Origin: Tethya wilhelma
Taxonomy: Eukaryota > Porifera > Demospongiae > Tethyida > Tethyidae
DNA length: 64,000 nt
Assembly (NCBI GenBank): GCA_964030475.1
Contig: CAXIPT010000002.1
Coordinates: forward strand, 10,426,458 to 10,490,457
Direction of reading: 5' to 3'
The notes beneath the pieces are model-generated. The model was not told the DNA's origin. It searched no databases and worked only from the letters and a program-made list of their open reading frames with translations. This document shows positions 50,678 through 62,544 of this stretch, piece by piece. The translations under genes were made by a program, and so were the position numbers. Numbering within the stretch: position 1 is the first letter of the stretch; each line of letters starts with the position of its first letter.

Positions 50678-50824
50678 GATGTCTGTCTCTCTCTCGTTTA
50701 TGTTTGGCAAGACACGGATTTCACAGCTATTTTTATCAATTGAGATCACGTGATCTTATTGTGACGCATACGCGTACTATTTTTAGTAACAACTTGCATG
50801 ATCTTAGCATGATCTATGCTAGGG
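50678..50824. promoter_or_regulatory. Shared divergent promoter of Ral and GTPBP10
   Basis: The 147 bp separate two start codons on opposite strands. CACGTG lies at 50747-50752 inside the palindrome GATCACGTGATC, and a GTGACGCATACGCG stretch follows. No TATA box is evident. Confidence 0.5.
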
Positions 50825-52232
50825 ATGTTTCTTAGATGCTTGCGCAGATTCTCTTCCTCAAATAAGAAGGTCAACAGCATTTTGAACCATTGCATTATGT
50901 AATGATGATGTAATTGCTTTCAATTTCAGACTAATTTTGTCGATAGAGTACGAATCTACGCTCGAGGGGGTGCTGGAGGTCAAGGTTCATCTCGTACAGG
51001 TGGTGTGGGGGGTGATGGTGGAGATGTGATAGTGAGTGTGAGTAAGCATGCCAGCCTGGCCGAGATTTCCCAGCACAAGACGAAACGATTCATTGGAAAG
51101 AAAGGATTGAACAGCTCCAAGAAGGTGGTCTTCCGAGAGAAGTCTGATGATACCCTCATTAAGGTACCCCCAGGGACAGTGGTGTGGGACCAAGAGGGAG
51201 ACCAGGTATGTGCTTATGTTGCCATGGCAACAACATGTGTTGTATTAAGGTATACCATTAGGTTGCCGATCTTGGGAGTGATGGAGAGAGGTGTTTGCTA
51301 GTGAAGGGAGGGGAGGGGGGGTGCTATCTATCAGAGAATTTCCAAGGTTCAAAAGGTCACCGAGGTGTGTTTACACTGGAGCTGAAGATGATTGCCGACA
51401 TTGGCATGGTCGGGTGAGTGGATCATGTGATAGTCATGTGACATCCGATTGTTAAAATGAACTACTGTATTGTTCATTAGATTCCCCAATGCAGGAAAGT
51501 CTACACTGTTGAAAGCATTGTCGAATGCTACACCCAAAATAGCAAGTTATGCTTGTAAGTTGAAAGTCTTCTGGTGGCATATTTAGCCTCGTTCCCAGGC
51601 TCTCTCCTAAAGTCATCATAATAAATATGCCTAGCCTCATTCCCAAGGGTCTCTCCCTGAATTGCGTGCAAATATTTAAATGCCCCTGCTATTAATCATC
51701 AATTATTCTTGCTATTATGCACACAGTCACTACAGTGAGGCCTCAATTGGGAGTGATGTCGTCTGAAAATGGCCAACCGATCACCATCGCTGACCTGCCT
51801 GGGTTGGTAGAAGGGGCCCATTCCAATATCGGAATGGGACATCGATTCTTGAGACACATAGAGAGAACTAAAGTGCTGCTGTATATTGTGGACATCAATG
51901 GCTTCCAGCTGTCAGCCAACCATGCCTTCAGAGACGCCTTGGACAGTGTCCATCTCTTGAGAGAGGAGCTAGAGATGTACAGACTGGGACTATCTCAAAG
52001 ACCCTCTGTGCTGGCCATCAACAAGATGGACAGCCATGGTGCTACAGAGAAGCTTGACAATCTTATCAATAATCTTCATTCTCTGCCTGTTCAATTCACC
52101 CACACTCTTCCCCTATCAGCCAAAGAAGGCCTCGGAATGAGAGAACTGAAGATGGCACTCAGAGAGACACTTGCAGCTGCTGCTGATTCAGCAAATAAAT
52201 GTGACAAAGATTTTGTAAATTCTTTATCATAA
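50825..52232 (+). CDS. GTPBP10: GTPBP10 (Obg-family GTPase, mitochondrial ribosome assembly)
   Basis: Exons 50825-50869, 50930-51205, 51262-51413, 51481-51554 and 51727-52232 give 350 residues in frame. The 15-residue first exon MFLRCLRRFSSSNKK looks like a mitochondrial presequence. The Gly-rich Obg fold follows (ARGGAGGQGSSRTGGVGGDG), then GFPNAGKS (P-loop), DLPGLVEGAH (switch), NKMD and SAKEG. FLRHIERTKVLLYIVDINGF and the short ELEMYRLGL segment match GTPBP10 better than MTG2/GTPBP5. It is needed for mitochondrial large-subunit ribosome maturation in human cells. The first donor (GTCAAC) is weak but fits the phase. Confidence 0.9.
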
Positions 52233-52496
52233 CCAACAGTTGTATTACAATGATTATATCATAATTTTAATGATTAATACCTGACATATATATATATAAA
52301 TCAAAGGATCACATGACAATAGTTCAGTTTCCATGGATACACACATTCATACATATATACAGTGACATTTATCGACTGAGTTCTACACATAACGGGAGGA
52401 CATACAATCAACAGATGATCGGCAGCTGTTGCTAATGAAGGTGACAATCTAACTACACATACAAACAGAGACAGATTGACAGAGAGAGAGAGGGAG

Positions 52497-54313
52497 TTAG
52501 TCTGAAGGCTGTGTTGGTACTGCTTCTTCCGTAGACAAAGTACTGGTGGTGTATTTGCCGATGTCTAGACCAAGAAATTCCATTGCATTTACTCCCAGCA
52601 GATCAGCCTACATTAAAACAAGAGTCAGTTACAATTACCTCACAAATTTAATATCGGTGAATTGGCGGTTTTGGTAAGAATTGTCTATACTAAATTCACC
52701 AAACAGTTATTTTTGCGCATGCACATACAGAATACATGTAATGCTACAAGCGCTAATGCCAAAATAAAATCTGCCAATCATGAAATTTTTGACAATCTGC
52801 CAAATTTTATTCCAGCCAATATTTTGAGCTATACGATGGCTGAATTTTCTAATTTAGTTTGTAAAGCTGGACAAGAATTAATTTTAGAATTTATAGCCAC
52901 ACCTTCTTTTCCTCCTCAATGTCTTCGATGGACTCTATCAGTTTCCCGGGATGGTGTTCCCCAAGAGGAAAGGGGTAGTCACTGCCCAGCATCACTTTTT
53001 TCTCACCAATGATGGACACAAGGTACTTGAGAGCGTACTCATCGTGGACCAGAGAGTCGGTGTACAACTGGCCGAGGTATTTCCTATTGTCATGGCAACA
53101 ATACATGTGGTTACCATGGTAATTTATGAACGGTTGCTATGGATACCTTGGATTAAAAGGGTTATCTGTTGCACAGAGGTCAGGACGAACGTTGTAGCCA
53201 TGTTCGACCCGACCAATCAGATAAGGGAAGGCCCCTCCACCGTGGGCGAAGCACACCTTGAGCCGAGGGAACTGTTCCAAGACCCCACCCATCACTAGGG
53301 AACAGATGGCCACTGCCGTCTCACTGGGCATGCCTGGAAACACACACACATTCAGAGAGAGAGAGAGAGAGATGACAAGTTCACATAACTCAGGCACACA
53401 GGTTGACATAAGACTACCATATAGCGGGTAAATTTGGTGAGAATTAAATTTGACTAATTGGCAAATTCTTCTTCAAATTGTCAAACAATTTTATACGCAT
53501 ATGCACCCATATAAACAACACAGCATGCCGAATTAAATCGCCAAAAGCTCAAATAGCTCACCAACTAGCCATGGCAGCCAGTATTTCTTCATCCTCCCAT
53601 CCTGCTGCATGTCCCACGGGTGGATGAATATTGATGCACCCAGCTCCTCTGCAGCCTGGAGGGACACAAGAGGTCAGAGGTCATTAATATTACAACATCA
53701 CAATATTATAATTATGTACCTGAAAGACAACTTGTAACTCTGGAGCATCAAGATTCCAATCGTTGATATGAGAACCAATCTGAACACCAGGGAAACCAAG
53801 CTCCTGTGTGTGTGTGTTTGAGAGAGAGAGAGAGAGAGAGAGAGAGTGCACGAGTTGTTTACAAATGAACTGAGAACACCTAGATAAGTGCCGCTATTAT
53901 TCTGCCATTGACTAGTCTGTCTGTCCAGAGTCACAAACCTTCACACATCTCTCCAGCTCCTTCACAGCGAGGTCTGGCGCCTGCATGGGCAGTGTTCCCA
54001 AGGCAACAAACCTCTTTGGGTGTTTGGCTACGGTGGCTGCCAGGTCATCATTGATAATCTTACAGAGATCAAGGGTATCCTCAGGTTTAGCCTGCAGGGC
54101 CAAGATAATGAATGATGTAATGCAGTTGGTATGACAAGTATTGCATGCTAAATGTTATTTTAACAAGAGGGTGCCTGTACTAATGTTCTGGGTTCACAGG
54201 GTGCAAAGGTGAGTAGATATTAGGAAGAAAAGATTCATTTCTTATTATCAAAGACCACCTACCCAGTAGCTGAACATGACAGGAACAGTGGACAGGACCT
54301 GAACATCCACACC

Positions 54314-54349
<36 letters not shown>

Positions 54350-54899
54350 TATACATGGAGTCGCCATGGAAATGGAGTTGATAAATATGTAATGACTGCA
54401 AATATGAGGTTCGGTTTGAACGTTGAAATGTGCACAGCTGTTACTGTCCCTACCTCTAAAGGACGTGAATACGACAGGAGTTTTTTAATGTTTAGAGTTT
54501 GTCCAACAACAAAACTATGATGTAAACACACACACACACACATACACACACAAAACCACAAGGTGCTTGGCTAGTGGCGATATCTTTGTAGTCTCACCTG
54601 CTCTCTCCATATCTGCTAGTCTGGCTTCAGGACTCCAACAATTCTCATCAATGACACGAAACAACTGGCCGTCCTTCATCATCTTAGCCTTCCCCTTGCA
54701 GTGGTGGTGGAGTTGGATCCACCCGCCATAACCGTATCTCTACACACAAAATATTTACAATTTTTACGGTGGAAATACTGAAGTTAGATTAAGAAAAGTC
54801 GTACAAGAACTAGTTCTATCTCACCTCCTTCAAGTCAGGCCATCTCTCAGGCAAGATGTGGCAGTGAAGGTCCACTTTGAAGAACTTACTGTCCGCCAT
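52497..54899 (-). CDS. ACMSD: ACMSD, aminocarboxymuconate semialdehyde decarboxylase
   Basis: Exons in transcript order: 54825-54899, 54598-54739, 54263-54312, 53939-54091, 53720-53803, 53562-53655, 53147-53333, 52903-53083, 52497-52607. They total 1077 nt, or 358 residues; human ACMSD is 336. Metal ligands of the amidohydrolase fold are visible: DLHCHIL at the N-terminus, [19 protein letters not shown] and [26 protein letters not shown] and NDWNLD are typical of ACMSD. The enzyme diverts tryptophan catabolism from NAD synthesis. A MITE fragment (53415-53561) runs into the donor of the 94-nt exon. The gene is divergent from SPC25, with 128 bp between start codons. Confidence 0.93.
52645..52838. 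mobile_element. TACCGTATA-tipped MITE, family B, ACMSD intron
   Basis: The interior and right end (GCCAATATTTTGAGCTATAC) match family B. The left terminal tip is missing. Confidence 0.55.
53415..53561. mobile_element. MITE family A fragment abutting an ACMSD splice donor
   Basis: TACCATATAGCGGGTAAATT opens it, and family A interior follows up to AATTAAATCGCC. The right tip is gone and the sequence runs into the GTGAGC donor (read on the minus strand) of the exon at 53562-53655. Confidence 0.55.
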
Positions 54900-55027
54900 A
54901 ATTTTGTGCCGTCTCTTTTGTTCCCGCGTCAAAGGGCAACACACCCAAGACACGCCCACTTATTGCGTCATCACATCGCGCAATCTTTACCTTTGACCTC
55001 TAGTGCACAAGAAGCGGGAAACGTGAA
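54900..55027. promoter_or_regulatory. Divergent ACMSD/SPC25 promoter with E2F-like sites
   Basis: TTCCCGCG lies at 54921-54928 and GCGGGAAA at 55014-55021. Both fit the E2F consensus TTTSSCGC in one orientation or the other. TGCGTCATCAC in the middle is CRE/AP-1-like. The second E2F-like site lies seven bases before the SPC25 start, so it would be in or near the 5' UTR. Confidence 0.45.
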
Positions 55028-56055
55028 ATGATGGCAGCTGAGAGAGAGGCTGTGAAGGGCCTTGATGCCGAGATAGCCCTGGTTACCAGCCTCGGAGAGA
55101 AGCTGGCAGACAATGAAAAGGAAGAGATACCAGCCATCAAAGAATTGAGCCAGAAAATAGAACAACTAAACAAAGATAACCGTAAGAAAAAACAAAATCA
55201 TAAAAATAATTGTGTTTGACCAATCTTTTATGAGATGTGGTGTTGTGTTTGGAAACAGAGCGTGTTAAACAGTTGGTTCGTGACGTGGACTCTCAAGAGG
55301 CGGAGAGAAAGGTCTACAGAAAGTGTAAGTTGTGCCAAAGATTAAGATGAAATCCTTTTATGTTAATATTGTGTCTTTGGACAGTGTTTGATGGTCTCTA
55401 TGATAGCCAGAGGAAGCTGAAGGAGATGGAGGCTAGTCTGGAGGAGGAGCAGGTCCCTCTGCAGTATGGAGAGAGCAAGCAAAAGAGGCTCTTTGAGAAG
55501 TGCATGGGTTTAGAGTTCAAACTCACTGATGGTGAGTTCATCAGGTCTAGCCGACATTGTGTAAGATATTTTTATTTCCTAGATAAAGCGATATGTTTTG
55601 TGTTCAAGTATGTCAATAATGATGACCCAGAGAAGACCTACTCCATTGCTCTGGACATGGACAAGGAGGGGAAATGGGAAGGTATGGACATGCACACAGT
55701 GTACATTTTTTCATAATAAACCTGCCGTTTGCAATAATCATGCAATCATATTTCATTTTAGTTCCTTTTAAGTTATGATAAGTGATCATGGATCAAACTT
55801 GATCTCTCCCCACAGCTTAGTTAAAAAAAGACCACTTCGGCTGTAACTAAAGAGTTTCAAATTTCAGTTTTAGTAACTAAAAATATTGTGTAACCAGACT
55901 TAACTCCACACACACACACACTCCCTCCTCCAGTTGTGAACCTAGAGCCTGTCATCCATGGAGTGAAGCCATTGCTGGATGCTCTCAACGATACAAACAA
56001 TCTTACTCGATTTTGTAAACACTTTCGTCAAAAAATCAAAGATAGTTTACAATAA
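55028..56055 (+). CDS. SPC25: SPC25, Ndc80 kinetochore complex subunit
   Basis: Exons 55028-55181, 55259-55324, 55385-55531, 55583-55681 and 55934-56055 total 588 nt, or 195 residues. The N-terminal two thirds form a charged coiled coil (EREAVKGLDAEIALV... VKQLVRDVDSQEAERKVYRK). The C-terminal globular Spc25 domain has LEFKL, CFVFKYVNNDDPEKTYSIAL and a final NDTNNLTRFCKHFRQKIK, which fits the conserved end of animal Spc25. With Spc24 it anchors the Ndc80 rod at the kinetochore. MM at the start leaves two possible Met. The gene converges on SARNP with 166 bp between stops. Confidence 0.88.
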
Positions 56056-56221
56056 CCACAAATGCATATTATTACAAGAGCAGAAAATTAATGTCAGGAC
56101 CAGGTTATAATGCTAGCTAAAGTAATACATGTATCTTCAATAGAACTGTGTTTATTTTCTGTCAATGGTTCAAGTAAGTTAGCTGTGAAGATGAGGGAAA
56201 TCATGACACAATGAATCGAGT

Positions 56222-57627
56222 TTAACTGGTTCCAAAACGTGCAGCTCTTGCTTTTTTCCTTTCCTATATCATTATACACAATTACATCATTATTACCATA
56301 GCAACTGCCTATGTAGTACTGTACCTCCATGCTCAAGTCGGTGACCGTGGTTCCAAATCTTTCAATTCTTTGTTTTTTTCTTTTATCCTCTTCAGCCTAG
56401 AACATTACAATATTAATGTCACATAGTCTCAGCAATATAAAGCCAACATGAACTAGCTGGTACAGTGAACTTTAAAACAACTTTTTATAGAAAAAAAATG
56501 GCAGTAAAACTTCTGACTAAAGTACCCCCACAAAGGTTTCTATGGCAACACATACATGATTGTGTTAATGAGCTACACTAGCTGCTGTCCTTCATGCAGG
56601 CACCTCTTACCTTGGTCATGGCGGGGGCCACGTTGGCTCCAAACCTTTCTCCTCTCTTCTTCATCTTGTCCAGATCCTCTGCCTACAGCGACACACACGT
56701 CGTGTGACTACATACCTCAATGGTTACCATGGAGACTGACCGAAGGAGGATGTTTTCCAAGTCCTTTGTACCCATTCTCCAGAGAAGTACCAAACCTGAA
56801 GAATCAGGCAGTTAAAAAAGAATTATTAAAAAGAACAACTGATTTTGTTGAACAAAGATACACTACCTTTCAGCTCGCGCTGCTTTCTTGGCTGCTTCAC
56901 TGCTATTACCAAACCTCTTTGCTCTCATCAGTACACGCTGCAAGTCACATGACAGTCACATGAGCCAATCACGGACACAGCTAGCTAGCTATAGACACGG
57001 TCCTCACCTCTTCCTGGCTCAGACCTGAGAGAGAGATCTTGGTCTTAGTCGGCACAGGCTTGACCGCCTCTATCGGTGGATCTGATTGGCTGACTTCCTC
57101 TGAAACCACACCCTCTTCTTCCTCAACACTAACACACATACAGTAACCATAGCAACAAATGAATTATGCTAAATGTGCATGTCTGCACAGAATGATAGCA
57201 CTTCTATAAAAAAATCAACTAACACTTCATCTGTCTTTTCTTCACCAGGCTGTGGTTCCTCCAGAGGAAGGGAGGTCTCTCCTGCCACACCCTCCTGGTC
57301 CGTACCCTCGGCAGTCTCCTCTGACTCCTCCCCTTCCAATAACTCCGTCTCTTCTTCTATTAATAGACACACAACCATTACGTCATAGTTTCAAACCAGT
57401 CTACCATCCATTGACTCACCCTGCTCGTGCAAGAAGCTCTCTAGCCTACTCAGAAGATCAGCTTTATTTCCCTTGGTGTCCAACCCAAATTCACCCAGGT
57501 GGTGTCTTAGCTCGCTCACCTACAGTTGACACGGTGATAAGAGGATATATTGGAGCGGGAATTGAGAGCTTACCTTGAGTTTCTTGAGCTGAGTCACGTC
57601 TATCGTAGCTATATCTTCGTCTGACAT
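56222..57627 (-). CDS. SARNP: SARNP (CIP29/Tho1), SAP-domain RNA export factor
   Basis: Exons in transcript order: 57574-57627, 57420-57519, 57224-57356, 57008-57128, 56867-56937, 56741-56795, 56611-56682, 56325-56396, 56222-56263. They total 720 nt, or 239 residues. The N-terminal SAP domain reads LRHHLGEFGLDTKGNKADLL. An acidic Glu-rich region follows, then repeated R-x-x-RFG motifs (RAKRFG, RAERFG, RGERFG, RIERFG) and a last 13-residue exon ending ARAARFGTS. This layout is that of SARNP/Tho1, a TREX-associated protein that binds DDX39B/UAP56 through such repeats. All phases close, including the tiny last exon. NOL11 lies 272 bp upstream on the same strand. Confidence 0.9.
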
Positions 57628-57899
57628 TTTTTTTCACCACTTTCTAATTAATGCCCACCACCACGTGAAATGGTAATGGTCGAGGATCAACTTGCTGCAT
57701 GTGCAAGCAATTTTCAACTCCACAAAAGTGAAATGTTATTTTAGCAAATGCATGCTTGCAGAATGTTAACTTAAGCCATGCGCATGCATGCATGCATGCA
57801 TGCTCTGCATGTTAATATTTGCTTATTATGATACATGTACATGAAGCTGCATATAGGATTGAATCAATTTGAAGGGATGTGTGTGGTATTTGACACGAT

Positions 57900-59366
57900 C
57901 TAAATGTCAATGTCCATCCGTTCAATCTTGTACTGCCAGTCGTCTCTCTCCTCGGCCCACTGGCTGCTGGCCCCTCCCACTTGTAACACCACTGAGAGAT
58001 TGTTGAAACACTGAACCTAGAATAAAACGAAAAGATTGGGAAAATTTTATTAGTGTGAATTAATATAAGTGGGTAAAGTAAAGTTACAAGCATACTCTCA
58101 TTCTTTTGTAAGTCTATTTTGCATCAGATTATAAAGCTCTATACAGTTAAACCAAGTAAAAATAACATATGCTTGTAATTCTCAATCGTCATAGCAATCT
58201 CCCTAGGGGGTACCTGCTTGTAGACACTCTGGCGTAGGGAGACCAACAGTCGTTTGGCTTTAGGGTGTAAGGCCAGCGCAGCAAAATGGACGTCCAACAA
58301 CAGCCCAGTCCATTCTAGGAGATGGTCGTAGCTACTGGTTACTGAGTCAGGGGTAAAGAACTGCTGCACGTTGACACAACGGGAGAGGTAGCGCAGCAAC
58401 TCCTGTCAGGGTGTGTGTGTGTGTGTGAGGGGGGGGGGTCACAGGCAGGGTAGTCTTAGAGCGCATTAGGTGTGGTTACCATGACAACAGAGAATGAGAG
58501 CCGAGATAATGGTTGGTACATCATGACATCGTTGAAGGACTGATCTAAAACAAGGCGCCTTAAAATGAGAGAGTTAAGAAAGAATTTTTCTTTACAGATG
58601 TTCACACTAACATGAAGAGTTGCAGGAACTGATTTTGAGGATACAAGAGTTGTTCTTTGGTTAAAGTGACATCATGGCATTCTAATTGATCAGGCAACCT
58701 GAAAGAATTGATAAAAATAATCCTCGTACATCATGTGATCAGTCATGTGACTTACTTTAATACTGCCTCCAGTAGTTGGACAATGCTGAGCTCAGCAGTT
58801 TTGCCGGGACACGCCTCCAACCAGGTCTTTATCACAACCTATCGACAACAGATTACCATGGCAACAATGACATCATGGAAACAGTGACATCACAAGATGA
58901 CAACACTGACCCAGTCATCTTTATCCAGAGCTACTTGTAACAACTGACACGACAAACTGAAGTAGAGAAATGAAGACAAATACAGTCATAAAAACTCCAA
59001 GCAAAACTTGTGAAAAAATTTATAAAAATTAACATTATTTACTTAATAGTGACGTACCTATCTGGTACCATCTTGGCTGATACCATCGCCATGACGATGT
59101 CTCGTGCCCAGAACACCTCCTCCGACAGCAGACGATGAACTACAGCTGTGTAATCCACACCAGGGGTCAAAGGTCGTGAAGAAAAGACCTTTTTGAACTT
59201 CTTCAGAGTTGGCGTCTGTAAAGATGAGATGAAGAAAATGGTGGTTAATAATAGTGGCCTCACACAACAACTAGTGGGAGGCATATATATACCTTGTCTT
59301 TGTCAATGAGCTGAGAGATGTAATCTTGGTGATCTGAAGATTCCTCTCTAGACTCAGTTAGCTGTA

Positions 59367-59435
<69 letters not shown>

Positions 59436-61515
59436 NTAGCCACGACTACAAGATTATATTCCTCACCTCTTCTCTCCACCCACTGACTATGATGGTAGGA
59501 GGACAGTCTTGAGCGCTAGCACTGCCGAGAGCTCCCGCAAGCACCCCTCCCCTCTCCACCCCCCTCACACTGCACACCATCACACCATCACCACACGCTA
59601 ACACATAGCCACCAAAATGAAACAACTGAAACAGAAAAGACAAACCAGGATATGTAACAGCTTTGAAAATGCTAACAATATTAATACTTACTGAGTGTAA
59701 GTGAGTTAATGGCATCGGCTGGACACTCTGACAGGCGAAATAAGTTGTATCCCAAAGCGACAAGGTGACCACACCCCCTCTGATATCGGCTAGTATGAAA
59801 TAGTCACATGACACAGAGCAGAGTGCAATCGGAGCGTGAGATGGTTTAGAGTGAGAAGAGAAACTGAGCTCTTCTGAAGATGGACGTTGATGGAGATAGG
59901 CAAGTAAGGAGCAGCTGGAGAGCTGACCATCAGTGGCTGAATGAAGGGAAGAAAAATTGGTAGCACACAAGTTAGGGAGAATGGTGCCTAGCAACAGAGC
60001 TAACTTGTTAGTATTAGTCTCTCTCCACAGACACAGCAAGCAGCCATGTCCTTGGCCTGTGAGGAGAGAAAGATTTTTTTCTATAATCAATGCACTTACT
60101 GGTCATGAATACAGTGAAACCTCCGAGCAAAGGACACTTTGGGGACAATATAAATTCAGCTTGTTTGTCCTTTGTAGAGAGGTTGTCCTCTTCTCAGAGG
60201 TTCTGTTTGTTTGGCTACAATAGGGAATTAGAATTTTTGGGAACCAAGAACTGTCCTTTGTTGAGAGGTTTATAATCGGAGGGTCCACTATCAGAGGTTT
60301 GATGTTATTACTATTAGATTTTTCTCTATACCATTAGATTGAGCGGGACTTGTGACGTCATCTTCACACCCTCATTCTTCACCCTCCACACACTCACACT
60401 AGCACCACCTTCAGTAGACTGAACCACGCCCACCCACACATGGTCGTCATGACGAATAATTGCAGCTGACAAAACACTATACAATGCATAAAGTACAAGG
60501 ATAAAAGAAATTATTCTTTATTTAAAAAACTTCTTTAGCTCACGTTGATTTGCTACTCTGCCTTGTTCTTATCCTCTGATCTGATTGGTCAGTTTCATCA
60601 AACATGGACACTCGTCCATCTGTATAGACCACCAGTGGGTGGGCGTGGTCATCTGCCACCAGGAGACAGTGGATATTGCCGGGGGAGGAGTGGAACTGGT
60701 AGTCCTCGGTGCACCAGTGGACCACCTCCTGCACACAGAGAATTAATGAAACACAGCTTCACTTGCTGATGGTGGTGATTGTGAATAAGAAATCACCAAT
60801 TAAATTTTAATACACAATAATGTATAGTGGGTAAATTTGGCGGGCTTAAAATTTGGCAAATTTGCATTTTAGCATGATTGGCGATTTAATTCTGCATGCT
60901 GCATTGTTTATATTCATGTGTTTGTGTGTAAGAAAACTGTTTGGTGATTTGCAGAATACTTCACCAATTCGCCAAATTTACCCACCATATGGTATGGGGA
61001 GCAATACTATTACTGCTGATTGCTTCCATGTGACTTATCAATTAAATCACTTTAAAACACCTCTAGTCTCACAATGGCTGTGATTGATATATCACTGCAA
61101 ATGCTCTGTGCACAATTATCGTGTATAGATCGAGGCTGAGCATAATTTGTACGTGTTAATTTATGTTTTACGTTATGATCTCTGACTGCCCAGTATCTCC
61201 CTGAGGGACGGTGAAACATGGCTGGTGACGTCATCTCGTGATAAGTTGAGAGCTGCCAACTCTTCACACAAGAGTGGTCATCAACCTGAGGCAATGACAA
61301 ACAGTTTTACCATCATTTTATCGTGTCAAATTATGGTTTCTATGGGATCTCTATGTGTGCAGCTGAAGATCCGTCCACTCACGTACGTTATATGCCTTCA
61401 CCGCTCCATTGTTGAACGTCAGTACCACCTCTCCCTCTCTCTCGCCCTCTCCCAGTCCAACACAATGTCTCTCATTGGTCAGAGAGAAGCTGTTCCCCAA
61501 AGTAGCTCTCTCCAT
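57900..61515 (-). CDS. NOL11: NOL11, nucleolar pre-rRNA processing factor
   Basis: Exons in transcript order: 61387-61515, 61172-61285, 60557-60728, 60332-60465, 59692-60056, 59467-59625, 59293-59361, 59058-59215, 58911-58956, 58756-58838, 58612-58698, 58480-58558, 58214-58402, 57900-58016. The best match to human NOL11, from memory, is near the C-terminus: LEWTGLLLDVHFAALALHPK and AKRLLVSL. RYWAVRDHN, FGGYVLACGDGVMV and VLAGALGS in the N-terminal beta-propeller-like half also fit. NOL11 acts with the t-UTP group in rDNA transcription and 18S processing. The fourth and fifth exons do not agree in phase by one base, so that junction is wrong or there is a sequence error. An N at 59436 falls in an intronic AG repeat. 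Confidence 0.82.
60822..60994. mobile_element. TACCGTATA-tipped MITE, family A, NOL11 intron
   Basis: GTATAGTGGGTAAATTTGGC and the inverse CGCCAAATTTACCCACCATA bound about 173 bp. The GCTGCATTGTTTATAT interior is shared with the 2847 and 6101 copies. Confidence 0.65.
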
Positions 61516-61590
61516 CGCTGTAGTTGTACACGTGACAAACGGTTTTTACTGTTGACGACCCTTTACCAGTTTATTTAGTGGCCGGGCATC
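61516..61590. promoter_or_regulatory. 75-bp divergent promoter, NOL11 / Tousled-like kinase
   Basis: Only 75 bp separate the two start codons. CACGTG is present at 61529-61534. There is no TATA element. UTRs must overlap the opposite promoter or be very short. Confidence 0.45.
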
Positions 61591-62342
61591 ATGGCATCAC
61601 GTCCCTTGCAAAGCATAGATTTAGACGGCGAAGACAGCGTTGGCGAGTCAACCAGAGGGTCTTGGGCACCGCCAGAAGAGCGAGGTATGTTGTCTTTATC
61701 TTAAAATATCATTACAGAGGTCTAGTTTGAACTAGATGCATGGCTGTGTGTCATGTATCAAAATGAAATACCTGTAGATGGTGACACCAGTGTGCACGAA
61801 TTAGAGAGCATGGACCCCCTCAAGAAAGAAATGCTGGAGGCCAGAATCTTAGGGAAGGTAAGGTTTGAATATTCATTAAAGTGTCTAGCTACTCTTTGTC
61901 AAATGACTGCATTAATGTTTAGCGTGAACAGTTTGTATTTTGTAGACGAATTCTGATAACATAATTATATAGATTCTATAATCATGCAGAGATTTCAGGT
62001 GTCACCTGACAGTCACGTGAGCCCAATTAAAGGAGATGATAAAGATAAAAGTGGGCGGAGCAGGAAACGAATCCTCTCGGACAACGACAGCCAGCAAGGT
62101 ACTGCAGTTCAAGGGTCACTATTACATAAAGCTCGATCAAATCGTGTGTTGAACTAGGTACTGTGAAGGTGTCCAGGATAGAGCCAGTGCCAGCTGCTGC
62201 TCGCACCATCCCAGAGTTCTTTGGCAGGGCCATGTCCCCCGACACCTCCAGCTGCTCCTCCCAGACCCATCTCTCCCTCGCTGACCTCAGCAAGATGGAG
62301 AGATCTGTGGGGAATAAAGAAGAAGTTGCTGCCATGAAACAA
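61591..62342 (+). CDS. TLK1: Tousled-like kinase, N-terminal part (cut by N)
   Basis: Exons 61591-61684, 61778-61857, 61990-62098 and 62158-62342 read in frame to a GTATGT donor, then sequence is lost at the N (62403). The 156 residues contain HELESMDPLKKEMLEARILG, close to the DELHSLDPRRQELLEARFTG block I recall from human TLK1/2. A basic RSRKR patch and an IPEFFGRAMSPD segment at the KISDYFE position also match. No kinase domain is present, so this rests on the N-terminal motif alone. TLKs phosphorylate the histone chaperone ASF1 and act during S phase. Confidence 0.6.
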
Positions 62343-62403
62343 GTATGTTCGATATTACTTTCTCTATTTATACAAGCTGTCATAGTGGTCGTGTTTTTCT
62401 AAN

Positions 62404-62544
62404 ATGGTCACTGATGACATTTGTATCGGTAGAGTCACTTGTTGCCATGGCAACAGAGGAGGGGGTTGTGAATCTGGGTGGGGCTGAGTAGGCGTGTCCT
62501 GGGCCCACTCCAGCCGAGGCCCTTGAGAAGAACTCGTCCCATGA
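62404..62544 (-). CDS. OGDH: 2-oxoglutarate dehydrogenase E1 (OGDH) N-terminal exon, partial
   Basis: On the minus strand an acceptor (...CTTGGCAG) at 62545 opens the frame SWDEFFSRASAGVGPGHAYS. This corresponds to the [20 protein letters not shown] stretch of animal OGDH, the thiamine-dependent E1 of the TCA-cycle 2-oxoglutarate dehydrogenase complex. The exon runs into the N at 62403, so the rest of the gene should continue on another contig. The sequence upstream (right) is repeats, where earlier exons may lie beyond the window. It could be the OGDHL paralogue. Confidence 0.6.
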
